A stretch of DNA of 64,000 nt from Paenibacillus sp. KS-LC4 (lineage in GTDB: Bacteria; Bacillota; Bacilli; Paenibacillales; Paenibacillaceae), in NCBI RefSeq assembly GCF_036894955.1, contig NZ_CP145905.1, forward strand, positions 875,501-939,500. The letters run 5' to 3'. The notes beneath the pieces were generated by a model. It was not told where the DNA came from. It saw nothing but the letters and a program-made list of their open reading frames with translations, and searched no databases. Every line of letters begins with the position of its first letter. The stretch's first letter is position 1. Position numbers and translations under genes: made by a program. Below are positions 34,875 through 44,843 of the stretch, one piece after another.

Positions 34875-36161
34875 ATGTCTTTGCGATCAGACAAAAAAAT
34901 GGCAAGCCGCCGTGCAGGCAAGCAAGAGCGGCAGCCGCTGCTGAATCTGTCCGCCTCTCAGAAGCGGCCCGTGCAGCAGAACGCTCAAGCAGAAACGACG
35001 AGTGGCGGAGCGAAGCAGCACAAGCGGCAGAAGCTGGAGCCAGCCGCCGCAGAGCAATCCCGAATAGCTGCGTCCTCCATGACCTCGCTCATGCGTTCAG
35101 GCGATTTTCCGATACCTTCAGGAGAGGAAGCCCGGGGCTGGAAGCCTGCCGTGCATCAGTATGTAAGCCTGTATAATCAGGCGGAAACCGAGCAGCATGC
35201 GGCAGCGGTAGACGGCTTCGTCGCAGACAAGGAGCATTGCGGCAGGCTCCGCGGACGACTGAATCGGCTGCGCGAGCGGGATTTGCTGCGCGGCGTCTTG
35301 CCCTCGCGCAGCGAAACGAAGGCGGAGCTTGTCAGGGTGCAGGAGTCTGGAGCCGAAGCTTCCGTGCTCATTCGGCTGCATATTAAGCGGCAGATTGAGC
35401 ATAGAGGTATGCGTTATATTGAAGAACGGAAAGAAGAGGAGCGGCTATGGCTGGCCGCTGCTGGCGAACGCTGGCATATCGTTCGCATTGAGCCGATCAT
35501 TGCGGAGCGGCGGCCGCGCTTCGAGCTTTCTTTTCAGGATCAGCAACTGGATGGAGGGGAAGAGCAGCAGCTAGAAGAGGAGAAATTCCGGCTTCGCTCC
35601 GTGCCCTACTTAAATTATGACCTGTTTGCGGCCTTTCAACCCCAAGCTGTCCGTGCGCTGTATCGGCGCGATTTGGCCGCCGCTTACGCTGACCGTTGGT
35701 GGAATGAACCAAACCCTGCATATGAGGAGTTCGAGGTCAACTGTACGAACTACATCTCCCAGTCGGTCTTTGCAGGCAATGCCCCGATGAATTATACTGG
35801 TAACAGGGGAAGCGGCTGGTGGTATAGAGGCCGTAACGGAGGCAGGGAATGGTGGAGCTACAGCTGGTCGGTGTCAAATGCGCTGACGAACTATTTATCC
35901 ACTCCCCGGCAGTCAGGTCTTCGGGCCAGAGTCGTTGACTCGGCTGAAGAGCTCCAGCTTGGAGATGTCATCACTTATGATTGGAACGGCGACAACCGTT
36001 TTCAGCACAGCACAATCGTAACAGCTTTCGATGCAGCGGGTATGCCGCTTGTTAATGCGAATACTGTGCCTAGCCGTCATCGCTACTGGGACTACCGCGA
36101 TTCTTATGCCTGGACGGAACAGACCAGGTACCGTTTTTTTCATATTGAGGATCAATTATAA
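34875..36161 (+). CDS. Putative amidase domain-containing protein
   Basis: A 428-residue protein. The first 80 residues are rich in Lys, Arg, Gln and Ala with no signal peptide. The middle (about 85-240) is a charged helical/beta region. The C-terminal part (about 250-425) is the 'putative amidase domain' family of Firmicutes: YDR.AA..YA..WW...NP.Y..F...CTNYISQ..., with candidate catalytic Cys in NCTNYISQ and His in FQHSTIV, then NANT.SRHRYWDY. These resemble NlpC/P60-CHAP Cys peptidases. It may act on cell wall or spore peptides, which is unproven. AGGAGGG precedes the ATG. Confidence 0.8.
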   Translation: MSLRSDKKMASRRAGKQERQPLLNLSASQKRPVQQNAQAETTSGGAKQHKRQKLEPAAAEQSRIAASSMTSLMRSGDFPIPSGEEARGWKPAVHQYVSLYNQAETEQHAAAVDGFVADKEHCGRLRGRLNRLRERDLLRGVLPSRSETKAELVRVQESGAEASVLIRLHIKRQIEHRGMRYIEERKEEERLWLAAAGERWHIVRIEPIIAERRPRFELSFQDQQLDGGEEQQLEEEKFRLRSVPYLNYDLFAAFQPQAVRALYRRDLAAAYADRWWNEPNPAYEEFEVNCTNYISQSVFAGNAPMNYTGNRGSGWWYRGRNGGREWWSYSWSVSNALTNYLSTPRQSGLRARVVDSAEELQLGDVITYDWNGDNRFQHSTIVTAFDAAGMPLVNANTVPSRHRYWDYRDSYAWTEQTRYRFFHIEDQL

Positions 36162-36194
36162 GTTATTATTTATTATTTTACCGGAGGATATGCG

Positions 36195-37307
36195 ATGGGG
36201 ACGAAAGTAAACGTAGCACTTGTATACGGAGGAAAATCAGGCGAGCATGAAGTTTCGCTGCAAACTGCATTCGCAGTAATGGGAGAATTTGATTACGATA
36301 AATACGCAATTACCCCCTTCTATATTACAAAGCAGGGCGAGTGGAGAGTTGGCGGCAAGCTTGTAAGCAAGCCGCAAACCGCCAGCGAGCTTCGCCTTGC
36401 AGCAGGCGCTTCCGGAGCGGGCTTCCCGCTTGCTCCGCTGTTTGCCGGCTTAGATGCATCAGCTACAGCGGCAGCTGGAGCAACGGCTATTGATGTTGTA
36501 TTCCCGCTGCTGCATGGCACTTTTGGCGAGGATGGCACGATTCAGGGCTTGTTCGAAATGGCAAACATTCCGTATGTTGGCGCAGGCGTACTGGCTTCAG
36601 CGGTAGGCATGGACAAGGTGACGATGAAAAAGGTATTTGCGCAGGAAGGGCTGCCGCAATGCGTGTTCCGTTACTTCAATCGTACGCAGTGGGAGAAGGA
36701 TGCTGCCTTTTTTGTAATGGAATGTGAAGTAGCCCTTGGATACCCATGCTTTGTTAAGCCGGCTAATCTGGGCTCCAGCGTCGGCATTTCCAAGGCGCGC
36801 AACCGCGAGGAGCTGATGGAAGCCGTCAATTATGCCTTCAAGTATGACCGTAAAGTAATCGTTGAGGAATTTGTCGATGCGAGAGAAATTGAGGTTGCAG
36901 TGCTTGGAAATGACGAGCCTAAAGCTTCTGTACCAGGCGAGATCATTGCTTCTAATGAATTTTACGACTATAAGGCCAAGTATGTAGATGGCAAATCGGT
37001 CATGCAAATTCCAGCAGAGCTTTCGGCGGAAATTTCAGAGACAGTTAGGGATATGGCGATTCGCGCCTTTTTGTCCATTGATGGAGCAGGCCTTTCCCGC
37101 GTAGATTTCTTCATGCGCAAGTCGGATGGTCAGCTGTTTATTAATGAGGTTAATACGCTGCCAGGCTTTACGCCTTTCAGCATGTACCCGCTTATGTGGA
37201 AAGAAACGGGCATGCCTTACCGCGAGCTGCTGGATAAGTTGATTGAGCTGGCCCTAAGAAGGCATAGCGAGAAGCAAAAAATCAATTTTGGAGCAAGTGA
37301 AGCGTAA
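36195..37307 (+). CDS. ddl: D-alanine--D-alanine ligase
   Basis: A 370-residue ATP-grasp enzyme joining two D-alanines for peptidoglycan synthesis. Visible elements are YGGKSGEHEVSL at the N terminus, LHGTFGEDGTIQG, the ATP-binding KPANLGSSVGISK, the omega-loop EFYDYKAKY and the metal-binding FINEVNTLPGFT. The Tyr in EFYDYKAKY fits a D-Ala-D-Ala rather than a D-Ala-D-Lac ligase. CCGGAGG is upstream of the ATG. Length is typical, with one Ala/Gly-rich insertion around 75-100. Confidence 0.96.
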   Translation: MGTKVNVALVYGGKSGEHEVSLQTAFAVMGEFDYDKYAITPFYITKQGEWRVGGKLVSKPQTASELRLAAGASGAGFPLAPLFAGLDASATAAAGATAIDVVFPLLHGTFGEDGTIQGLFEMANIPYVGAGVLASAVGMDKVTMKKVFAQEGLPQCVFRYFNRTQWEKDAAFFVMECEVALGYPCFVKPANLGSSVGISKARNREELMEAVNYAFKYDRKVIVEEFVDAREIEVAVLGNDEPKASVPGEIIASNEFYDYKAKYVDGKSVMQIPAELSAEISETVRDMAIRAFLSIDGAGLSRVDFFMRKSDGQLFINEVNTLPGFTPFSMYPLMWKETGMPYRELLDKLIELALRRHSEKQKINFGASEA

Positions 37308-37348
37308 CTGAGGCTTAGGGGAATAACTTGAGAGAAAGGAGGGTAATC

Positions 37349-37666
37349 ATGGGATTTTCAACCGAATTTAATTCTGTATGCAAATTCAAGTCGGAGCAGG
37401 AGCTTCATGAATTGCTTGAATACGGCAAGGGCAAGATGGTAAAGAGCGGATTTCGCGTATATCCTACGGGCCAGAAGGTCATTGCGTATACGACGAACAA
37501 TGAGGCCATTGCCATAGTCCGCATCCTCGCTTCGATCGCAGAGATTAATTTTCAAGGCGAAGAAGTGACCGAAGTGGAGATGGAGCTTGTGAGAAAGCTG
37601 ACAGAAGAAGAGGCTAAAGTGCAGACTGCACTCGCTTACGAAATGTTTTTTGGCGAGCGTGAATAG
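37349..37666 (+). CDS. Small conserved-looking protein, unrecognised
   Basis: A 105-residue cytoplasmic protein starting at ATG 37349 with AAAGGAGGG upstream. It is a mix of charged helices and strands (FRVYPTGQKVIAYTTNNEAIAIVRILASIAEINF), and the C-terminal half is rich in Glu. It has no membrane helix or Cys pair. It ends three bases before the uvsE start and follows ddl by 40 bases, so it is probably part of one unit with them. I do not recognise the family. Confidence 0.7.
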   Translation: MGFSTEFNSVCKFKSEQELHELLEYGKGKMVKSGFRVYPTGQKVIAYTTNNEAIAIVRILASIAEINFQGEEVTEVEMELVRKLTEEEAKVQTALAYEMFFGERE

Positions 37667-37669
37667 CAA

Positions 37670-38734
37670 ATGCTGGTAAGGTTCGGGTTTGTAGCCATGA
37701 GCATGCTGCTGGAAAACGCTTCGCCTTCGCGAACGATGACGTTTGCAAATTTTACGAAGCTTGCCGACCGCGAAGCGGCTTTGCGCAAGCTTGAACGGAT
37801 TGCTGAGGACAATTTGCGCAGTACACTGCGGATGCTGAAGCATGCCAAGGCGAGCGATATTCAGATGTATCGTTTCTCCTCCAAGCTGATCCCGCTGGCA
37901 ACCCATCAGGGTTTAGCTGATTGGGATGCTTATCCGCCCCTGCGTGAAGCTTTTCGTGATATTGGTGATTTTGTTCGGAAAAATCGGATGAGGGTTTCGT
38001 TTCACCCTGACCATTTTTGCGTATTTAGTACCCCGCGGGCTGAGGTGCTGGAAAGCTCTATACGGGACATGGAATATCATGTTCGTATGCTGGAGGAAAT
38101 GGGACTGCCGGAGTCAGTCAAGTGCAACATACATATTGGCGGTGCCTATGGCGATAAGATGGTCGCAGGAGCACGCTTTATCCGGCAGTTTCAGGCACTC
38201 CCTGAGCGCTATCGACATCGCGTTACGCTAGAGAACGACGATAAGACGTTCAATGCGGTCGAGACGCTGGAGGCGGCTCAGGCTGTGCAAGTGCCGATGG
38301 TGCTTGACGTGCATCACCATCAGGTGAATGATGGCGGTGTTTCCTTGGACAAGCTGTGCAGCAGCCTGTGGCCGCAAATCGCCGAGACGTGGCTGCTTGA
38401 GGAGCAGCGGCTGAATAGCGAAGCGGCTGCTGCGGCAAATACGGCAGCAGGTAAGGGCGATGCGGACGAAATTAGCCTGCCGCCGAAAATCCATTTTTCC
38501 AGTCCGAAGGAAGGGCCTAATCCACGCAGTCATGCTGATTATTTGAATGCGGACGATTTGCTGCTGTTTTTGCGGAAGGTGGCGGCGGTGACGCCGCAGC
38601 TTGACTGCATGCTCGAAGCGAAGCTCAAGGATAAGGCGCTGCTGGCGCTCATGGATGACTTCCGCATGCTGGCGGATAGGGGCGAAGGTGTTCGGATCGT
38701 GGACGAAGGCAGTATTGAAGTAACCGAGCTATAG
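37670..38734 (+). CDS. uvsE: UV DNA damage endonuclease
   Basis: A 354-residue UvsE/UVDE enzyme, which nicks DNA 5' of UV photoproducts and starts alternative excision repair; common in spore formers. The family start MLVRFGFVAMSMLL, the RVSFHPDHF motif, the metal ligands in NIHIGGAYGDK, TLENDDKTF and VLDVHHH, and KIHFSSPKEGPNPRSHADY are visible. The TIM-barrel fold and length are typical, apart from a small Ala-rich insertion near 250-265. The start lies just after the preceding stop. Confidence 0.95.
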   Translation: MLVRFGFVAMSMLLENASPSRTMTFANFTKLADREAALRKLERIAEDNLRSTLRMLKHAKASDIQMYRFSSKLIPLATHQGLADWDAYPPLREAFRDIGDFVRKNRMRVSFHPDHFCVFSTPRAEVLESSIRDMEYHVRMLEEMGLPESVKCNIHIGGAYGDKMVAGARFIRQFQALPERYRHRVTLENDDKTFNAVETLEAAQAVQVPMVLDVHHHQVNDGGVSLDKLCSSLWPQIAETWLLEEQRLNSEAAAAANTAAGKGDADEISLPPKIHFSSPKEGPNPRSHADYLNADDLLLFLRKVAAVTPQLDCMLEAKLKDKALLALMDDFRMLADRGEGVRIVDEGSIEVTEL

Positions 38735-38751
38735 GCTTTACACAAGCATGC

Positions 38752-38785
38752 AGCACCGTCAGCTAACGTTGGCGGTGCTCTTCTA
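38752..38785 (+). terminator. Terminator of uvsE unit
   Basis: AGCACCG pairs with CGGTGCT with further pairing inside; CTTCT follows. Confidence 0.6.
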
Positions 38786-38855
38786 CTAGGAATGAAAAGT
38801 GACGGTGTAGGGGAACATGTAACGCATCATGATTGAACAGAAGGCGGTGACAACA

Positions 38856-39677
38856 GTGTTTGAATGGATTGCACTCGTATTATTAGGGATGGCAGCGGCG
38901 ATGTTCGGAAGCATCGTCGGTCTGGGCGGTGGTATTATTATCGTGCCAGCCCTAATGTATTTGGGGCCATCACTTATAGGCGCTCCAATCGACCATGGGA
39001 CAGCGGTTGGCACCTCGCTTACGATGCTCATTGTAACAGCGCTTGCCTCGACGCTATCCTACGCAAAGCGCAAAATCGTCGATTATCGCAGCGCCTGGCT
39101 GCTGTTCACGACAAGCGGTCCGGCTGCAATGCTTGGAGCGGCTATGACAGGGCTTTTGAAAGGCGCCGCTTTTAATTTGTCCTTTGGCATTTTTATGCTG
39201 CTTATATCCGCATTATTGATCGTGCGAAATTATTTGAAACCGGTTGCGCGGGAGTGGCCGGTGCAGAGGACGATGATGGATGCAGCTGGCGAGCAGCATA
39301 CGTATGGCTATGCGATTTGGCCGATGCTTGTTATCGGGCTTGGTGTGGGCATCATTTCCGGATTGTTTGGCATCGGCGGGGGCTCCTTGTTCGTTCCGCT
39401 AATGGTGCTGCTGTTCCGTTTTCCGCCGCATGCGGCAACCGCTACGTCGATGTTAGTCATTTTTTTATCGTCCATATTAGGCAGTGCCACGCATGTGTGG
39501 CTGGGGGAGATCAACTGGTGGATTTTACTTGCACTTATTCCGGGCGCTTGGGTTGGCGGGAGGCTGGGGGCATATATCGCGGGCAGGATGAGCGGCAATG
39601 GGCTGCTATGGCTGCTGCGGATTACCCTGCTCATTCTGGCCTGCCAATTGGTCTATGAAGGCATTAGGCAGCTGTAG
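38856..39677 (+). CDS. TauE/SafE-family sulfite/anion permease
   Basis: A 273-residue membrane protein with about eight hydrophobic helices and the two internal repeats of the TauE/SafE family: GSIVGLGGGIIIVPALMYLG near the start and GIISGLFGIGGGSLFVPLMVLLF after the middle. Members export sulfite, sulfoacetate or related anions; the substrate here is not known. GTG 38856 is preferred because AAGGCGGTGA, nearly identical to the anti-Shine-Dalgarno complement, lies five bases upstream. The in-frame ATG 38829 is an alternative. Confidence 0.85.
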   Translation: MFEWIALVLLGMAAAMFGSIVGLGGGIIIVPALMYLGPSLIGAPIDHGTAVGTSLTMLIVTALASTLSYAKRKIVDYRSAWLLFTTSGPAAMLGAAMTGLLKGAAFNLSFGIFMLLISALLIVRNYLKPVAREWPVQRTMMDAAGEQHTYGYAIWPMLVIGLGVGIISGLFGIGGGSLFVPLMVLLFRFPPHAATATSMLVIFLSSILGSATHVWLGEINWWILLALIPGAWVGGRLGAYIAGRMSGNGLLWLLRITLLILACQLVYEGIRQL

Positions 39678-39782
39678 TTTTTTTGAGCTCTAGCAAAAAG
39701 ACAGGAACGCATATTGATTTATAAGCGTAATAATAGATAATGTTAATAGTTAAACTTATTAAAGAGAGTTGGGTGATGCACC

Positions 39783-40637
39783 GTGAGTGATCAGCGTGAA
39801 CCTTTAGTTGTAAGCGGCAAAAGCTTCACTGCGGTTGCGATCAATTGCGCGGCCAAAGCGGGCGAATGGATCAAGACAAAACTAGGAAATTATAATAGAC
39901 TGGATACGAAATTTTCTTCGCATGATTTAGTAACAGAAGTAGATAAGGGCTCGGAGCAGCTTATTAAAAAGCTGGTTCTGACTCATTTTCCTCATCATTC
40001 TTTTTTGGGGGAAGAGGGGGTCGAGCCTGGACCTGAGGCTTCAGCACAGGCACTCGCGGACAAGAGCGAGGCGGAATATTTATGGATTGTCGATCCGATT
40101 GATGGAACAACGAACTTCGTTCATGGTTTTCCTTTTTTTGTCGTATCTATTGCGCTTGCTTATAAAGGTGAAGTTATTGTTGGGGTTGTATATGACCCGA
40201 TGAGGGACGAGCTATTCCTTGCTGAGAAGGGGAAGGGCGCCTATGTATCCGGCAAGCGGATGCAGGTGTCGAAGGAAGAAACACTCAGCAGCAGCTTGAT
40301 CGCCACGGGCTTCCCGGCAGATCATCTTTATGCGCTGCCGCTGAATTTGAAAGGCATTCAGGCGCTTGCGCCGCAGGTGCGCAATCTACGCTCGTCAGGC
40401 TCGGCTGCGCTTCATATGGCTTATGTAGCAGCAGGGCGCCTTACAGGCTTCTGGGAAATTGGGCTGAATAGCTGGGATTTGGCAGCAGGCTCGCTGCTTG
40501 TACAGGAGTCGGGCGGCATCGTCACAGATACGCAGGGCAATGGCTACCATCTCGGGGTTCGAAATGTAGCAGCTTCGAATGGGCTGATGCATAAGCCGTT
40601 TTTGAAGGCATTGGCAGATGCTGAGGCAGTGGAGTAG
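39783..40637 (+). CDS. suhB: Inositol monophosphatase family protein
   Basis: A 284-residue Mg-dependent phosphatase of the inositol monophosphatase family (SuhB/YktC type). The metal-binding elements GEEGVEPGP, WIVDPIDGTTNFVHG and WDLAAGSLLVQESGG are visible. Substrates in Bacillales may include inositol, fructose-bisphosphate or NADP derivatives, so the exact role is not fixed. The GTG start 39783 has GGGTGAT upstream. It is followed by a terminator. Confidence 0.88.
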   Translation: MSDQREPLVVSGKSFTAVAINCAAKAGEWIKTKLGNYNRLDTKFSSHDLVTEVDKGSEQLIKKLVLTHFPHHSFLGEEGVEPGPEASAQALADKSEAEYLWIVDPIDGTTNFVHGFPFFVVSIALAYKGEVIVGVVYDPMRDELFLAEKGKGAYVSGKRMQVSKEETLSSSLIATGFPADHLYALPLNLKGIQALAPQVRNLRSSGSAALHMAYVAAGRLTGFWEIGLNSWDLAAGSLLVQESGGIVTDTQGNGYHLGVRNVAASNGLMHKPFLKALADAEAVE

Positions 40638-40683
40638 CAGGGGATACAATGGACGTGCTTGAGTAGTCGTCAGTTAAATTAAT

Positions 40684-40730
40684 AAGCAGCAAAGAAGCAG
40701 CCTACAGCAGGCTGCTTCTTTGCTGTTTAT
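40684..40730. terminator. Terminator between suhB and the Rpn remnant
   Basis: A 16-bp stem (AGCAAAGAAGCAGCCT and complement) with TTTAT after it. A GAAACTTTAT sequence just beyond (40734) recalls the reverse of the palindromic repeat core but is too weak to call. Confidence 0.75.
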
Positions 40731-40811
40731 AATGAAACTTTATGCAGTACTGATGGTTTAAGTGGGTTAAGAGATCGTAGGCGAAGTGCATCGAGTGTCC
40801 GATTGATCGTA

Positions 40812-41255
40812 TTACCCTTGCTTCTTAAGCGCAACAATTTCAGCTTCTGATAAACCGGAAGCCGCAGCAATAACGGAAATTTCAACGCTGAGTGCTAAAA
40901 GCTTCTGGGCAACTTCTAGCGCTTTTTTTCGCTCGCCTTTAAGGACCCCACGTGCTTCTCCACGTACTTCTCCGCGTGCTTCTCCTTCAGCAAGCGCTCC
41001 CTCAATCATAGATGCCTCATCATGTAGAAATTTCTGCCTGGCTTCATATAATCTGCGAGCTTCAACATCCTGGCTAAGAAACTCTAGTGTAGTCATCGCC
41101 TTTTTTAATTCAGGTTCGTTCATTGTTAGCGCCTCGCAATTGAATTTAAGCGTACCCTTAAGGAATAGCAGCCAATTGACTAGACTGCCATGCTCAACGG
41201 GCACTGCACGATCATCCAGCTTTGGAAGCCAAGTTATGCTATTTGCGCAATTGAA
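40812..41255 (-). pseudogene. Rpn-type nuclease/transposase, C-terminal fragment
   Basis: About 145 residues matching the C-terminal half of Rpn (recombination-promoting nuclease / putative transposase) proteins: a short WLPKLDD and VNWLLFLKG remnant, EPELKKAMTTLEFLSQD, EARRLYEARQKFLHDEASMIEGA, a Gly/Glu/Arg repeat region, and ISVIAAASGLSEAEIVALKK. The nuclease core with PD-(D/E)XK residues is missing because the 5' part is cut off at the end of coaA. It lacks a start and ribosome site. Confidence 0.7.
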
Positions 41256-42150
41256 TTTGCTGAATACGGTGCTGAGCATCCTTTTGCAGGATCAGCATCG
41301 CCCGCCGCTTCGTCGGCAAAATATTGTCGTACAAATTGACGGCATTGATTTCCTTCCAGATCGTTGCTGCTGTCTCGACAGCTTCTTCATCCGTAAGGCT
41401 GGCATAGCGGTGGAAGTAAGAGTCCTTGTTTTTAAAAGCGGTATGCCGCAGCATGAGGAAGCGTTCGACATACCAGCGCTCGATGAATGTTTCTGGCGCA
41501 TCGACAAAAATCGAGAAGTCGAAAAAATCGCTTACAAAAGAATGTGCTTCTTTGCTGACCTGCAAAACATTAATCCCTTCGACAATCAGCACATCCGGCT
41601 GTTCGACAAGCTGATATTGCCCGGGAATAATATCATAGGTCAAATGAGAATAGATCGGCGCTTTCACATGTGGATTGCCCGATTTTATTTGCCCCATAAA
41701 ATCCATCAGCATCTTGACCGCATAGCTTTCAGGAAACCCTTTACGCTTCATCAGCCCGCGTTCCTCCAGTACCCGCTTAGGGTAGAGGAAGCCGTCTGTC
41801 GTAACGAGATCGACCTTGCGGCCGCTCCCATGCATGGAAAGCAGCCGCTGCAGCAGCCGTGCTGTCGTGCTTTTGCCTACGGCTACGCTGCCTGCTATGC
41901 CCAGGACAAACGGTACTTTAGGTGCCTCCATATGGAGAAAAGCAGCTGAAGCCTGCCTTAGCCGCTCAGCAGCTTCGATATGCAGGTTCAGCAGATGGGT
42001 AAGCGGCAAATAAATCGCCTCTACCTCCTCAAGCGACACTTGGTCATTGAGGCCCTTCAGTTCACTCAGTTCTTCCTCTGTGAGCGGCAGTGGGGTATGA
42101 TCACGGAGTGCCGACCAAGCGGCGCGGTCAAATTCCATATATGGGTTCAT
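41239..42150 (-). CDS. coaA: Pantothenate kinase, type I
   Basis: A 303-residue CoaA enzyme phosphorylating pantothenate, the first step of CoA synthesis. The P-loop GSVAVGKS is at about 87-94, followed by the family motifs [29 protein letters not shown] and VEGINVLQ. Its C-terminal end, QIQLRK, matches the usual CoaA ending, so the gene is intact although the Rpn remnant begins just there. ATG 42150 is chosen because AAAGGGAC lies eight bases upstream; ATG 42156 is also possible. Confidence 0.95.
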   Translation of the reverse strand: MNPYMEFDRAAWSALRDHTPLPLTEEELSELKGLNDQVSLEEVEAIYLPLTHLLNLHIEAAERLRQASAAFLHMEAPKVPFVLGIAGSVAVGKSTTARLLQRLLSMHGSGRKVDLVTTDGFLYPKRVLEERGLMKRKGFPESYAVKMLMDFMGQIKSGNPHVKAPIYSHLTYDIIPGQYQLVEQPDVLIVEGINVLQVSKEAHSFVSDFFDFSIFVDAPETFIERWYVERFLMLRHTAFKNKDSYFHRYASLTDEEAVETAATIWKEINAVNLYDNILPTKRRAMLILQKDAQHRIQQIQLRK

Positions 42151-42194
42151 CAACATGTCCCTTTCTATTACAGAAGGCATTGGGCTGACCTCTC

Positions 42195-43505
42195 TTAAAG
42201 CTTGCTGAAGGCGTGCTCCGCCGCCGCAATGGTCGCATGAATGTCTTCATCGGTATGGGCGATGGTCAGAAACCACGCTTCATATTTGGAGGGAGCCAAA
42301 TTAATGCCCTGATCGAGCATTAGCTTAAAGAAGCGCCCGAATAGCTCGCCGTCCGTATCCTGCGCTTCATCGTAATTTGTAACGGGATGATTGCAAAAAT
42401 GGGCCGAAAATGATCCGCGAATTTGATTAATCGTGAACGCAAAGCCATTTTTATGTGCTGCCGCTTTCAGTCCGTCTGCCAGTTGTCTAGCAAGCCGATC
42501 CATACGCTCATAAATGCCAGGCGTCTTCAACACTTCGAGACAGGCGATACCTGCGGAGATGGAGGCTGGATTGCCAGCCATCGTTCCCGCCTGATAAGCA
42601 GGGCCGAGCGGTGCGACCTGCTCCATAATGCTGCGGCGCCCGCCATAAGCGCCAATCGGCAGCCCGCCGCCGATAATTTTGCCAAGCGCCGTAAGATCCG
42701 GCTCAATAGCGGCTTGATCAGGGAAGGCAGCGAACGTTTGCGAGGAGCCGTAATGGAAGCGGAATGCGCTGATGACTTCATCGTAAATGACAAGCGCTCC
42801 TGCCTCACGAGTCAGAGCGCATAGCTGCTCCAAATAGCCTTCATGCGGCATGACCATGCCAAAATTACCAACTATTGGCTCGACCATAACGGCAGCCGTC
42901 TCGTGACCGAAGCGTTCAAGCGCCTGCTTCAAGGCCGGAATATCGTTGAAAGGCACCGTAATGACCTCTTGGGCGATGCTTATTGGTACGCCAGCGCTGT
43001 CTGGTATGCCAAGTGTTGAAGGGCCTGAGCCTGCCGCTACGAGCACTAGATCCGAATGTCCATGGTAGCAGCCGGCGAATTTAATAATTTTGCTGCGTTT
43101 CGTAAACGCCCGTGCGACGCGAATGGTCGTCATCACCGCCTCGGTGCCGGAGTTGACGAAGCGCACCTTATCCATAGAGGGAATAGCGTCCTTCAGCATG
43201 CGTGCCAAATGAACCTCAAGCTCGGTTGGCGTACCATACAAAACGCCATTTTGCGCGGCGCGAACAATCGCTTCGGTTATATGCGGATGGGCATGTCCAG
43301 TAATAATGGGACCGTACGCCGCCAAATAATCAATATAGCGATTGTCGTCGACATCCCAGAAATAGGCGCCCTCGGCACGTTTCATAAATACGGGTGCACC
43401 GCCGCCAACTCCTTTGAACGAACGGGAAGGGCTGTTGACGCCGCCTACAATATGCTCAAGCGCATCGGCATATAGCGCCTCGGAGCGTGGTCTTTGAATC
43501 GTCAT
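42195..43505 (-). CDS. hemL: Glutamate-1-semialdehyde 2,1-aminomutase
   Basis: A 436-residue PLP enzyme converting glutamate-1-semialdehyde to 5-aminolevulinate for haem synthesis. The signature [16 protein letters not shown], the [20 protein letters not shown] block, [10 protein letters not shown] and the PLP Lys in [17 protein letters not shown] are visible. It is not inside a hemAXCDBL cluster here, so it may be the second isozyme (GsaB type) found in Bacillales. It precedes coaA on the same strand by 45 bases, and the two may be cotranscribed. Confidence 0.94.
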   Translation of the reverse strand: MTIQRPRSEALYADALEHIVGGVNSPSRSFKGVGGGAPVFMKRAEGAYFWDVDDNRYIDYLAAYGPIITGHAHPHITEAIVRAAQNGVLYGTPTELEVHLARMLKDAIPSMDKVRFVNSGTEAVMTTIRVARAFTKRSKIIKFAGCYHGHSDLVLVAAGSGPSTLGIPDSAGVPISIAQEVITVPFNDIPALKQALERFGHETAAVMVEPIVGNFGMVMPHEGYLEQLCALTREAGALVIYDEVISAFRFHYGSSQTFAAFPDQAAIEPDLTALGKIIGGGLPIGAYGGRRSIMEQVAPLGPAYQAGTMAGNPASISAGIACLEVLKTPGIYERMDRLARQLADGLKAAAHKNGFAFTINQIRGSFSAHFCNHPVTNYDEAQDTDGELFGRFFKLMLDQGINLAPSKYEAWFLTIAHTDEDIHATIAAAEHAFSKL

Positions 43506-43581
43506 AACGATAATTCCCCCTTGAAAAATAGTGCAGCATCCCGCCTGGAAGGCAAGATTGCCAGCCTAAATATGTAACATC

Positions 43582-43613
43582 AAAACGTCCTCATTCCGCT
43601 TGGAATGAGGACG
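43582..43613 (-). terminator. Terminator of LCP gene
   Basis: A perfect 12-bp stem (43586-43597 with 43602-43613) is followed on the minus strand by TTTTG. Confidence 0.75.
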
Positions 43614-43662
43614 ACGAACATCAATCTCGATCTGCTGTCAAGCAGCTCATTACTCATTTAAC

Positions 43663-44724
43663 TTATGGGGAGGGAGTGACCGTTGCTCCAGCACTGCTGC
43701 TGGCCTCGGCGCCGTCAGCACCAGGTGATGCCTCAGGCGAAGCGAGTGTGTCGTCGCTTTCCAGCAGCGTGTCGACATAGGCCTTAAGCTGATCCTCATT
43801 GCGTACGCCAAGCACAGAAGCGCCGCCAACCTCTTCATCAGCGATCATATCCATCGGCGGAACCTGTGCGGTTCCAGCGACATGGCTGTCAACGCCAAGC
43901 TGTCCGAGCTTGAGCATATCTGTGGTCGTTAAATTCGTTTCAATATAAGGAGAGACGCTCTCCAATATTTCCTTCATTTTGAGAATGTTCCAACCCGATT
44001 GCAGCTCCTTGGCAAGAGCCTGCAAAAATTTGCGCTGACGCTCGGTACGTGTGAAGTCGCTCATTGCATCATGGCGGAAGCGTACATATTGCAGCGCTTT
44101 GTCGCCATCCAGCAGCTGAACGCCTTTTTTCAAATCAATATCGTAACGGTTGCCGTCGGCATTGTCGGTATAACGCATATCCTTCTCGACATCAATCGTG
44201 ATGCCGCCCATTGTATCAATTAAAGATTTAAAGCCCTCAAAGTCTGTGTAAACATAATACTGAATATCGAGTCCCAGCAAGTCGCTGACCGTCTTCATTG
44301 CCAGCTCAGGCTTGCCAAGCGTGATAGCCGTATTAATCCTTCCCCGTCCATGTCCTTCAATCTTGACATAAGTATCGCGAAGGATCGACAAGAGATGGGC
44401 CCTCTTTGTAGTTGGATCTATAGATAGTACAAGCATAGAGTCCGAACGTGGAATTTGTCCTTCATCCATGCCACGTGCATCGCCGCCCAGCAGCAAAATG
44501 TTGACGCGTTCCGTTCCTTCCCATTTAGGAGCTTCAAGCCCAGTGTCCTCAAATTGGGAAAATCTTGATTCCTCTTTCGGTTTATTGAAATCTGACGTAG
44601 CATTATAAACGCCATAAATCCAGTAACCTGCATAAGCAACGCCAATACCCAGCAGAATAAGGACAATGGTCAGAATCCATTTCCACGTTTTTGATAGCTT
44701 AGCTTTCTTCGGCCTTTTTTCCAT
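43663..44724 (-). CDS. LytR-CpsA-Psr (LCP) family protein
   Basis: A 353-residue membrane-anchored enzyme of the LCP family, which attaches teichoic acids or other glycopolymers to peptidoglycan. It has a cytoplasmic Lys-rich start, a membrane helix at about 14-34, and the LCP domain (about 70-230): NILLLGGDARG, RSDSMLVLSIDP, LLSILRDTYV, GRINTA, and ALQYVRFRHDAMSDFTRTERQRKFLQAL with the conserved Arg residues. The C-terminal tail is Ala/Ser/Pro-rich. AAAGGGG precedes the ATG. It is divergent from the ABC exporter operon. Confidence 0.93.
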   Translation of the reverse strand: MEKRPKKAKLSKTWKWILTIVLILLGIGVAYAGYWIYGVYNATSDFNKPKEESRFSQFEDTGLEAPKWEGTERVNILLLGGDARGMDEGQIPRSDSMLVLSIDPTTKRAHLLSILRDTYVKIEGHGRGRINTAITLGKPELAMKTVSDLLGLDIQYYVYTDFEGFKSLIDTMGGITIDVEKDMRYTDNADGNRYDIDLKKGVQLLDGDKALQYVRFRHDAMSDFTRTERQRKFLQALAKELQSGWNILKMKEILESVSPYIETNLTTTDMLKLGQLGVDSHVAGTAQVPPMDMIADEEVGGASVLGVRNEDQLKAYVDTLLESDDTLASPEASPGADGAEASSSAGATVTPSP

Positions 44725-44843
44725 TATGCTAGTAATGCCCCTTTCAAAATGTCACAGTACCCCGTCTTCCATTCATTCCCCTTGACTGCCATTGTAAAAC
44801 GTTTCTCTAATAGCATTTACGTGCCCTGCCATCTGCTGTATGA

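Noticed and set aside
36195..37307. VanA-type D-Ala-D-Lac ligase, with the VanZ-like gene as part of glycopeptide resistance
   Set aside because: The omega loop reads EFYDYKAKY with Tyr, typical of D-Ala-D-Ala ligases; the VanZ-like gene is 24 kb away and no vanH/vanX/vanS/vanR set is near.
41140..41949. 269-codon plus-strand frame across coaA
   Set aside because: Antisense to coaA, which has clear P-loop and family motifs.
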